This document shows, piece after piece, positions 1-5,184 of a DNA stretch of 5,184 nucleotides. Made by a program: the position numbers and the translations under genes. Position 1 is the first letter of the stretch; each line of letters begins with the position of its first letter. The DNA lies in assembly GCA_045628845.1 (NCBI GenBank), contig JAZQQE010000092.1:1-5184 (forward strand), given 5' to 3'. Under the pieces are notes generated by a model that saw nothing but the letters and a program-made list of their open reading frames with translations, did no database searches and was not told the origin of the DNA. Source of the stretch: RGIG7949 sp045628845 (GTDB taxonomy: Bacteria; Bacillota; Clostridia; Oscillospirales; Oscillospiraceae).

Positions 1-45
1 AACCTATGAAATCTCTTGCGGAGCAAGTCCTTGCTCATAAAAACA

Positions 46-126
46 GTAAACCCGGGATAGAAGTTTTCGCTTCTGTCCCGGGCTTTTTATATTGTTTTTT
101 GCTGTTCCGGCAAGAAAAAATCCTTA
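46..126 (-). repeat. Terminator-bearing dispersed repeat, copy A
   Basis: The reverse complement of this stretch aligns with 4985-5059 at the other end of the window. The match includes an identical 19-nt block (108-126 here, 4985-5003 there) and the same CCCGGG-bounded hairpin followed by TTTAC. Only short indels separate the copies between the two blocks. The copies therefore form inverted repeats bracketing all three genes. Each contains a hairpin with T-rich sequence on both sides, so the unit looks like a mobile or recombined bidirectional terminator cassette. It encodes no protein. Confidence 0.65.
51..90 (+). terminator. Intrinsic terminator, probably bidirectional
   Basis: A 13-bp stem (51-63 with 70-82, one G-U wobble) has a TTTTCG loop at 64-69 and is followed by CTTTTTAT and further T-rich sequence on the plus strand. 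It would end a plus-strand transcript entering from the left of the window. On the minus strand the hairpin is followed by TTTACTGTTTTT, so it may also be the distal terminator for the decarboxylase gene, about 420 nt beyond its stop. Function is inferred from structure. Confidence 0.75.
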
Positions 127-234
127 GATGGCTGTCCCGAAAACGGCGGGTCTTTTATTATACGCTGCCCGGCAGGTCCGGAAGCCCGGTTCGTATGCGG
201 GAAATGCGTGCCGGCGGCGGGCCCTCCGCTTCAC

Positions 235-283
235 GCGGGAAACGCTTCGTAGGGGAGGGGCTTGCCCCTCCCGAAGCATTTTT
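235..283 (+). repeat. Dispersed palindromic repeat R, copy 1
   Basis: The 39 nt at 235-273 are identical to 407-445, and the inner 25-nt core recurs at 5136-5160. The core is a near-perfect palindrome (253-261 with 264-272). In this copy GCTTC at 244-248 also pairs with GAAGC at 273-277, giving a long GC-rich hairpin that ends in ATTTTTC. It could therefore work as a plus-strand terminator. It resembles REP-like or non-autonomous short repeats. No transposase is present. Confidence 0.7.
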
Positions 284-330
284 CGGGCACCGCAACAGGG
301 GACGTTTGCAGAGATGCTCTTGTGCGGCAA

Positions 331-384
331 CCCCTCAGTCAGCTTGCTTCGCTGCGCTGCCGGCTCCCCTTACACAGGGGAGCC
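331..384 (+). repeat. Dispersed repeat S, copy 1, with 9-bp hairpin
   Basis: CCCCTCAGTC (331-340) and GCCGGCTCCCCTT (359-371) recur in inverted orientation at 5098-5107 and 5073-5085, with inner spacers of 18 nt here and 12 nt there. This copy continues into a perfect hairpin: GGCTCCCCT at 362-370, loop TACAC, AGGGGAGCC at 376-384, followed by only TTTG. Two conserved blocks in the same order with a variable middle mark it as a dispersed intergenic repeat rather than a one-off hairpin. Confidence 0.6.
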
Positions 385-406
385 TTTGTGGCAGCGGTCG
401 AAAAAT

Positions 407-445
407 GCGGGAAACGCTTCGTAGGGGAGGGGCTTGCCCCTCCCG
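407..445 (+). repeat. Dispersed palindromic repeat R, copy 2
   Basis: This copy is identical over 39 nt to 235-273. Its self-complementary core lies at 421-445. It is followed by TTTAT instead of the GAAGC arm of copy 1, so it has a shorter stem and no clear T-tract. It faces the inverted variant copy at 467-491. Confidence 0.75.
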
Positions 446-466
446 TTTATCCCGGCAATATCCTTT

Positions 467-491
467 CGGGAAGGGCAAGCCCTTCCCCTAC
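467..491 (-). repeat. Repeat R core, inverted variant copy
   Basis: The reverse complement matches the 25-nt core of repeat R with two substitutions placed symmetrically, one in each arm, so the internal palindrome is kept. Such compensatory change implies that the hairpin itself is maintained. With the copy at 421-445 it forms a larger inverted repeat with a 21-nt spacer. It lies 10 nt beyond the decarboxylase stop, so it would form structure in that transcript's 3' end. Confidence 0.7.
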
Positions 492-501
492 GGGACGGGG
501 G

Positions 502-1941
502 TCAGAGCCCCGTAAGCTCCCGGGCGATGGCGTCGAGGCGGTCTATCGTCTCGGTGACGTCCTCGGAGGTCGTGTTGCCGTTGATGAGGCACAGGCGCAG
601 TACGCGCCTGCCCTTGATGACGCTCGTGACGATATAGGCGCAGTCCTCCTCGATGACGCGGCGGGAGATGGCGGCGCTGAGCTCGTCGAGCTCGGCGGGC
701 GAATATCCCGCGGGCGCGTAGCGGAAGGTCAGCGTGCCGCACATGGGCTTCGAGGTCAGCTCCCAGTTTTCATACTGCGCGAGCCGACGCTCGGCGAGCC
801 TTGCGTTGTAAAAGGAGTAGTCGATGACGTCCGCGAGCTTGTCCGTGCCCATGGCCTGGAGGGTGAACCAGAGCTTGATGGCGCGGTGCGGGCGCGACAT
901 CTCGGGCCCGAGGTCCCACGGGTCGGAATGCTCGGCGCTGCGCGTGTCCGCAAGGTACTCCGGATGCTCGGAAAATACCGCGAGCAGGTCGTTTTTGTCC
1001 CGGACGACGACGCTGCTGCAGCTGTAAGTCTGCATGGCCCACTTGTGCGTGTCCCACGACAGGGAGTCGGAGAGCTCGACGCCCTTCGCGTAGTTGCGGT
1101 ATATGTCCGAGATGAGTATCGAGCCGCCGTAAGCGCCGTCGATGTGGAACCACATCCCGTATTTTCTGCAAATGGCAGCGAGCTCCGGCAGGGGGTCGAT
1201 CGCGCCGGTGTTGGTCGTTCCCATCGTGCCGACGACGACGAAGGGCTTTTTCCCGTCCGCGAGGTCGCGGCGCACGGCCTCCTCGAGCAGGTCGGGGCGG
1301 ATGCGGAAATCGTCGTCCGTCGGGATGCGGACTATCTGGTCGGCGCGGAAGCCTATTATGCGCAGGCCCTTCGCGACGGAGCTGTGCGTCTGGTCGGAGA
1401 GGTAGGCGACGCCGAGGGGGTACTCCGTCTCGGCGAGCCTGCTGCCGCGCGCGGCGCACAGCGCCGTGATGTTCGCCATCGAGCCGCCGGAGACGAAGAG
1501 ACCGCCGACGGTGTCCTCCGGGTAGCCCGCGAGCGAGCCCATCCACTTTATGAGCTTTTCCTCGATGAGGCACGCGCCGGGCGCCTCGTTCCAGCCGCCG
1601 CCGTGCGGATTGTATATGTCGGTCAGAATGGAGCCCGCGAGGGAGTAGGGCGAGACAGCGCCCGCGACGAAGGAGAAAAAGCGCGGGTGCTGGACGAGCA
1701 TGCCGCGCTGAAAGACGTTCTCGACGAGCTCGTCGGCGACCTCGCGCGGGTCGCGCCCGGTGAGCGGGATGGGCGTGTCGGCTATCTTCCGCAGCGTCAC
1801 CTCGTCCGGCTCGCTGCTTATCTTCATCCCGCGTATCTGCGAATTGAGCCTGATGTATCCCGCGAGGTAGTCCGCGAGCTCCGTGACCTGCTCACGGCGG
1901 GCGTTGTCCATTTCGAGGTCGAACTGTCGTTTGTCGAGCAT
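502..1941 (-). CDS. PLP-dependent aromatic amino acid (tryptophan-type) decarboxylase
   Basis: This 479-aa cytosolic enzyme belongs to the group II (AADC/GAD-like) pyridoxal-phosphate decarboxylases. It should remove CO2 from an aromatic L-amino acid, probably tryptophan, to give the amine. Visible motifs are HPRFFSF (85-91) in the substrate region, SGGSMAN (151-157) for cofactor binding, THSS with His186 expected to stack on the PLP ring, GTTNTG (241-246), HIDGAYGG with Asp268 for the pyridine nitrogen, and SWDTHKW with Lys300 as the Schiff-base lysine. HPEYL (326-330) is the mobile catalytic loop and keeps its tyrosine (Tyr329), as in true decarboxylases. From memory, the closest pattern is the Ruminococcus gnavus / Clostridium sporogenes tryptophan decarboxylase type; the exact substrate is inferred. 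The start at 1941 is chosen because GGAGGG (1949-1954) sits 7 nt upstream and a promoter lies just behind it. The open frame runs on upstream to 2061, but that extension crosses the promoter and looks non-coding. Confidence 0.88.
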   Translation of the reverse strand: MLDKRQFDLEMDNARREQVTELADYLAGYIRLNSQIRGMKISSEPDEVTLRKIADTPIPLTGRDPREVADELVENVFQRGMLVQHPRFFSFVAGAVSPYSLAGSILTDIYNPHGGGWNEAPGACLIEEKLIKWMGSLAGYPEDTVGGLFVSGGSMANITALCAARGSRLAETEYPLGVAYLSDQTHSSVAKGLRIIGFRADQIVRIPTDDDFRIRPDLLEEAVRRDLADGKKPFVVVGTMGTTNTGAIDPLPELAAICRKYGMWFHIDGAYGGSILISDIYRNYAKGVELSDSLSWDTHKWAMQTYSCSSVVVRDKNDLLAVFSEHPEYLADTRSAEHSDPWDLGPEMSRPHRAIKLWFTLQAMGTDKLADVIDYSFYNARLAERRLAQYENWELTSKPMCGTLTFRYAPAGYSPAELDELSAAISRRVIEEDCAYIVTSVIKGRRVLRLCLINGNTTSEDVTETIDRLDAIARELTGL

Positions 1942-1969
1942 GCCGTTTCCCTCCGCACCGTTTTTCCCG

Positions 1970-1998
1970 ATTATATCACTCCCGCCCGCGCCGGACAA
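1970..1998 (-). promoter_or_regulatory. Decarboxylase promoter, sigma-A type with extended -10
   Basis: Read on the minus strand there is TTGTCC (1993-1998), a 17-nt spacer, and a perfect TATAAT (1970-1975) preceded by TGA, an extended -10. Transcription would start near 1963, leaving a roughly 20-nt leader that holds the GGAGGG ribosome binding site. This fits independent expression after the terminator at 2060-2094. No clear operator palindrome was seen here. Confidence 0.75.
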
Positions 1999-2059
1999 GC
2001 GGTGCGGGCTCCGCCTCTCGGAAGCACACGCGGGAGGCCGCGGCTCCGTTTCTGCGCAC

Positions 2060-2094
2060 AAAAAAGGGCAGGAGCGCCGCGCTCCCGCCCTTTT
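2060..2094 (-). terminator. Strong intrinsic terminator after the serine dehydratase gene
   Basis: An 11-bp GC-rich stem (2066-2076 with 2080-2090, one G-U wobble) with a 3-nt loop is flanked by TTTT at 2091-2094 and, on the minus strand, followed by TTTTTT (2065-2060). It begins only a few nt beyond the serine dehydratase stop. It should uncouple that gene from the decarboxylase downstream. Confidence 0.88.
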
Positions 2095-2098
2095 CCGC

Positions 2099-3301
<1,203 letters not shown>

Positions 3302-3339
3302 TTTCTTTCCTCCCGGGCGGAAAAAGTTTACATAATCCG

Positions 3340-3368
3340 ATAATAGCACATAGCATCGAAATTTGCAA
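3340..3368 (-). promoter_or_regulatory. Promoter of sdaA
   Basis: On the minus strand TTGCAA (3363-3368) is followed after 17 nt by TATTAT (3340-3345), preceded by TGC, an extended -10. Transcription would start near 3333, about 30 nt before the start codon. Its -35 box lies 17 bp from the -35 box of the oppositely directed MATE promoter, so the two are back to back. Confidence 0.65.
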
Positions 3369-3385
3369 CGGGGACGCCGTTTCTG

Positions 3386-3414
3386 TTGCATTCGCCGCGC
3401 TAAAATGCTACGAT
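3386..3414 (+). promoter_or_regulatory. Promoter of the leader ORF / MATE transporter unit
   Basis: TTGCAT (3386-3391), a 17-nt spacer and TACGAT (3409-3414) preceded by TGC form an extended -10 promoter on the plus strand. The predicted start is near 3420-3422, only a few nt before GGAGGTGA at 3425-3432. The transcript would thus begin almost at the leader ribosome binding site. The 25-nt palindrome at 3433-3457 would lie just downstream of the start. Confidence 0.6.
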
Positions 3415-3432
3415 ATGGAAAATCGGAGGTGA

Positions 3433-3457
3433 CAGTGTGAAAGTTCCTTTCACACTG
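3433..3457. promoter_or_regulatory. Perfect 25-nt palindrome: candidate operator or start-codon hairpin
   Basis: CAGTGTGAAAG (3433-3443), spacer TTC, CTTTCACACTG (3447-3457) is a perfect 11+3+11 inverted repeat. As DNA, its place about 12 nt after the predicted transcription start is typical of a repressor operator. As RNA, it would form a stable hairpin holding the leader GTG start (3437-3439) in its left arm while leaving the GGAGGTGA site free. No regulator gene is in the window to favour one reading. Confidence 0.65.
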
Positions 3458-3559
3458 AATGATTTACAATACGATCATCTTATCATTCCTTTGCTTCGCA
3501 TGATAAGGTGCGGCGTTTTCATTACATTTTGTGCCGACGCGAAGCGGCGGAATGGATGA
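3437..3559 (+). CDS. Probable 40-aa leader peptide ORF upstream of the MATE gene
   Basis: A GTG start lies at ideal spacing (7 nt from GGAGG) behind GGAGGTGA at 3425-3432, the best ribosome binding site in the window. The frame runs 40 codons to a TGA at 3557-3559 that overlaps the transporter ATG as ATGA. The peptide begins MKVPFTLNDLQYDHLIIPLL and ends CADAKRRNG; no known family is recognised. Codon use is AT-richer than the flanking genes (TTA, CAA, CTT, ATT, ACA), which suggests a regulatory leader or recently acquired sequence rather than an ordinary host protein. Translation could couple to or control the transporter. It could instead be a chance ORF, though the strong Shine-Dalgarno site and the exact stop-start overlap argue against that. 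Confidence 0.5.
   Translation: MKVPFTLNDLQYDHLIIPLLRMIRCGVFITFCADAKRRNG
3479..3507 (+). promoter_or_regulatory. Second leader hairpin with competing pairing
   Basis: CTTATCAT (3479-3486) and ATGATAAG (3500-3507) form a perfect 8-bp stem with a 13-nt loop. The loop end, GCTTCGC (3493-3499), is also fully complementary to GCGAAGC (3539-3545), which abuts the GGCGG ribosome binding site of the transporter (3546-3550). The two structures could alternate or combine as a pseudoknot. No T-tract follows, so control of translation fits better than transcription termination. Regulatory function is inferred from structure only. Confidence 0.4.
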
Positions 3560-4941
3560 TCTTCATGGCAAGAGCGAACCGCGAGCTCATGGGCACGGAA
3601 AATCTGCACACGCTCATTCCCCGCATGGCGGTGCCGACAGTCGTCGCCCAGCTCATAACGACGTTCTACAACGTCGTCGATACCTATTTCGTCAGTCAGC
3701 TCGGGACGAGCGCGACCGCCGCCGTCGGCGTCAACAACTCCCTCGAGCGCACCATAACGATGGTCGCGACGCTCATAGGCGCGGGCGCGTGCAGCTACAT
3801 CTCGAGGCTGCTCGGCCAGCGGCGCGACAACGACGCGAACCGCGCGATGAGCACCTCCGTCACCGTCGCGCTCGCCATAGGCGTACTGATCGCGCTCGCC
3901 GGCAGGCTGTTCCTCGGTCCGCTCGTCGACTTCCTCGGAGCGACGGACGACTGCCGCGCCTACTCCATCGAATACGGCTCGTACGTCCTGTACGCCGCGC
4001 CCTTCATGATAGGCAGCTTCATCTTCAACATGTGCCTGCGAAGCGAGGGCAGCTCGACCTACGCGATGATAGGCATGGGCTTCGGCGGCGTGCTCAACTG
4101 CTTCCTCGACCCGCTCTTCATCTTCGGGCTCGACCTCGGCGTCAAGGGCGCGTCGATAGCGACCGCGATCTCCAAATTCGTCTCGTTCAGCATACTGCTC
4201 GTCCCGTATCTGCGCAGGAAGACCTCCGTGAAGCTCTCTCTGCGCTTTGTGAAGATAGTCTGGGAGGACGTCAAGGAGATAATCAGCATCGGCATGGCGT
4301 CGTTCCTGCGCTCGGCGCTCAACGTCGTCGCGCTCGTATGCCTCAACCGCAAGGCGGGCTCGTTCTCCACGGAGGCGCTCGCCGCCCTCTCCGTCTCGAC
4401 CCGCGTGATGATGTTCCCGTTCTCGGTCATGCTCGGCATAGGGCAGGGCTATCAGCCCGTCGTCGGCTACAACTGGGGCGCGAAGAAGTTCTCCCGCGTG
4501 AAACAGAGCCTGCAATTTACCGTCAAGCTCGGCATCGTGTGCGGACTCGTGCTCGGTGCGCTGCTGTTCGCGTTCGCGCGGCCGCTCGTCGGTCTCTTCA
4601 ACCCCGAGGAGAAGGAGCTCATCTACAAATACGGCGTGCTCGCAATACGCACGGAGTCCGTCTTCCTCTTCATCCACGGCTCGGGCGCGATAATCAACAT
4701 GTTCTATGCGGGCGTCGGCCTCCCGAAGCAGTCTGCGATACTCAGCACCGCGCGCCAGGGCTACTGCTTCATCCCGCTCGTGTACCTCCTGCCGCTCATC
4801 TTCGGCGTCGAGGGTCTGTGCGTCTCGCAGGGCGCCGCGGACGTCCTCAACGGCTGCATACTCCTGCCAATGTATATAAAGGCCGTGAAGCTCGCCAAAA
4901 AGAAAGAGGCCGAGTTCCCGGAGGACGGCGCGGTCGCGTGA
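3556..4941 (+). CDS. MATE-family multidrug/cation efflux transporter (MepA/DinF-like)
   Basis: This 461-aa inner-membrane protein has about 12 hydrophobic segments, roughly residues 25-47, 53-80, 99-118, 138-160, 167-190, 196-218, 240-263, 272-300, 317-342, 358-384, 393-415 and 419-443. MATE proteins export organic cations and drugs by Na+ or H+ antiport. Family marks include the RELMG N-terminus, FYNVVDTYFVSQLG (37-50) in helix 1 with Asp42, GAGACSYISRLLG (75-87), NCFLDPLFIFGLDLGVKGA (181-199), and GIGQGYQPVVGYNWGAK (294-310), the C-half counterpart. Length is normal and the frame intact. The ATG at 3556 is preferred: GGCGG lies 5 nt upstream and it overlaps the leader stop as ATGA. ATG at 3565 (MARANREL) is a close alternative; the GTG at 3508 has no good ribosome site. 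Substrate cannot be told; export of an aromatic amine from the nearby decarboxylase is speculation. Confidence 0.93.
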   Translation: MIFMARANRELMGTENLHTLIPRMAVPTVVAQLITTFYNVVDTYFVSQLGTSATAAVGVNNSLERTITMVATLIGAGACSYISRLLGQRRDNDANRAMSTSVTVALAIGVLIALAGRLFLGPLVDFLGATDDCRAYSIEYGSYVLYAAPFMIGSFIFNMCLRSEGSSTYAMIGMGFGGVLNCFLDPLFIFGLDLGVKGASIATAISKFVSFSILLVPYLRRKTSVKLSLRFVKIVWEDVKEIISIGMASFLRSALNVVALVCLNRKAGSFSTEALAALSVSTRVMMFPFSVMLGIGQGYQPVVGYNWGAKKFSRVKQSLQFTVKLGIVCGLVLGALLFAFARPLVGLFNPEEKELIYKYGVLAIRTESVFLFIHGSGAIINMFYAGVGLPKQSAILSTARQGYCFIPLVYLLPLIFGVEGLCVSQGAADVLNGCILLPMYIKAVKLAKKKEAEFPEDGAVA

Positions 4942-4984
4942 CGGCAGCGTAAATAATTGACCCCCACGGAAAGGGATAGTCAGA

Positions 4985-5059
4985 TAAGGATTTTTTCTTG
5001 CCGTAACGGCAAAAGAAAAAAGCCCGGGACGGAAGTTTTCGCTTCTATCCCGGGTTTAC
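4985..5059 (+). repeat. Terminator-bearing dispersed repeat, copy B
   Basis: This is the inverted partner of 46-126. The 19-nt block at 4985-5003 is identical to the reverse complement of 108-126, and the CCCGGG hairpin plus TTTAC also match. Here the first half forms an extra hairpin (TTTTTTCTTGCCG, TAA, then CGGCAAAAGAAAAAA, imperfect) at 4991-5020. The hairpin loop reads TTTTCG on this strand, so relative to copy A the loop is flipped while both flanks keep their orientation. Confidence 0.65.
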
Positions 5060-5064
5060 TTTAT
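5023..5064 (+). terminator. Bidirectional terminator after the MATE gene
   Basis: A 13-position stem (5023-5035 with 5042-5054, one C-A mismatch and one G-U wobble) with loop TTTTCG is followed by TTTACTTTATTT on the plus strand, about 80 nt after the transporter stop. On the minus strand it is followed by CTTTTTTCTTTTG, a better T-tract. It may therefore also end a transcript coming from the right of the window. Confidence 0.75.
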
Positions 5065-5072
5065 TTGCAAAT

Positions 5073-5107
5073 AAGGGGAGCCGGCGGCCGCATGGCCGAC
5101 TGAGGGG
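5073..5107 (-). repeat. Dispersed repeat S, copy 2, inverted
   Basis: AAGGGGAGCCGGC (5073-5085) and GACTGAGGGG (5098-5107) are exact reverse complements of the two conserved blocks at 359-371 and 331-340. The 12-nt middle differs in sequence and length from the 18-nt middle of copy 1. The element follows the terminator directly. Confidence 0.6.
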
Positions 5108-5135
5108 ATTCTTCTTCGCTCCCTGCCGTCTTGCT

Positions 5136-5160
5136 GTAGGGGAGGGGCTTGCCCCTCCCG
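5136..5160 (+). repeat. Dispersed palindromic repeat R, copy 3 (core)
   Basis: The 25 nt are identical to the cores at 249-273 and 421-445 in direct orientation. The outer GCGGGAAACGCTTC part of the left-flank copies is absent, so the mobile or conserved unit is the core palindrome. From 5161 to the window end nothing further is recognised. Confidence 0.7.
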
Positions 5161-5184
5161 AAAAACAGCCGGAGCACACGGGAG

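Larger units (their letters stand above)
1..501. other. Gene-free, repeat-rich intergenic region
   Basis: No ORF here looks like a real protein. The open frames run through palindromic repeats and give low-complexity, arginine- and proline-rich translations. What can be seen is a terminator hairpin at 51-90, two identical 39-nt repeat copies (235-273 and 407-445), a related inverted copy (467-491), and another repeat with a hairpin (331-384). The stretch from about 127 to 234 shows no clear feature beyond short GC-rich runs. No tRNA or rRNA is recognised. The region lies downstream of the minus-strand decarboxylase, and probably downstream of a plus-strand gene ending left of the window. Confidence 0.7.

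Noticed and set aside
134..160. Hairpin-like CCCG...CGGG followed by TCTTTTATT
   Set aside because: The stem is only about four base pairs, too weak to call a terminator next to the much better one at 51-90.
235..491. CRISPR array
   Set aside because: The repeats are palindromic, unevenly spaced, in both orientations and few, with no regular spacers or cas genes.
6..515. Possible small protein at the left end of the window
   Set aside because: The frame passes through the terminator hairpin and several palindromic repeats and has no ribosome binding site. Peptide fragments repeat because the DNA repeats do.
1942..2061. A 40-residue N-terminal extension of the decarboxylase
   Set aside because: The extension would cover the TATAAT promoter and reach the preceding terminator, and it has no Shine-Dalgarno site. 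The start at 1941 has an ideal GGAGGG.
3302..3436. Riboswitch or T-box in the divergent intergenic region
   Set aside because: Both predicted 5' leaders are too short for a known riboswitch, and no T-box, TPP, SAM or similar core motif was seen.
3475..4677. A 400-codon minus-strand open frame
   Set aside because: It is antisense to the MATE gene, strongly charged (E, R, D, A, H) with no recognisable domain, and has no ribosome binding site. It is a mirror of GC-rich codon use.
3531..4952. A 473-codon plus-strand frame overlapping the MATE gene
   Set aside because: It is an out-of-frame reading of the same strand that gives an arginine-, histidine- and alanine-rich peptide without membrane segments. 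The MATE frame has all the family motifs.

Overview
The window carries three full-length protein genes, one probable 40-codon leader ORF, and repeat-rich intergenic DNA at both ends. The genes are GC-rich with mostly G or C in third codon positions, yet often use ATA for isoleucine. Shine-Dalgarno sites are strong (GGAGG type) and promoters look sigma-A-like, several with extended -10 boxes. The oxygen-sensitive Fe-S serine dehydratase, the gut-clostridial type of tryptophan decarboxylase and the dispersed intergenic palindromes suggest an anaerobic, probably gut-associated bacterium. Clostridia (Bacillota) is the best guess, but another anaerobic lineage such as Synergistota cannot be excluded from this window.

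Layout. Positions 1-501 hold no convincing gene. They contain a terminator hairpin and several dispersed palindromic repeats. A PLP-dependent group II decarboxylase, most like gut bacterial tryptophan decarboxylases, lies on the minus strand at 502-1941 with its own promoter at 1970-1998. A strong terminator at 2060-2094 separates it from the upstream minus-strand gene at 2099-3301, a single-chain iron-sulfur L-serine ammonia-lyase (SdaA type). Positions 3302-3436 form a divergent promoter region. To its right, on the plus strand, are a short AT-richer leader ORF (3437-3559) and a MATE-family efflux transporter (3556-4941). The leader stop overlaps the transporter start as ATGA. The right end (4942-5184) carries inverted copies of two of the left-flank repeats and a direct copy of a third.

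How the genes may work together. SdaA deaminates serine to pyruvate and ammonia. The decarboxylase probably converts an aromatic amino acid such as tryptophan to its amine. The MATE protein exports a cationic or drug-like compound. The terminator and separate promoters argue that these are three transcription units rather than one operon. An amino-acid-catabolism or amine-export theme is only an inference from adjacency.

The least ordinary part is the MATE leader at 3420-3560. It has a near-minimal 5' end, a perfect 25-nt palindrome covering the leader start codon, a second hairpin, a competing long-range pairing that ends just before the transporter ribosome binding site, and stop-start overlap. 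Together these look like a translation-dependent or repressor-dependent control element for an efflux pump.
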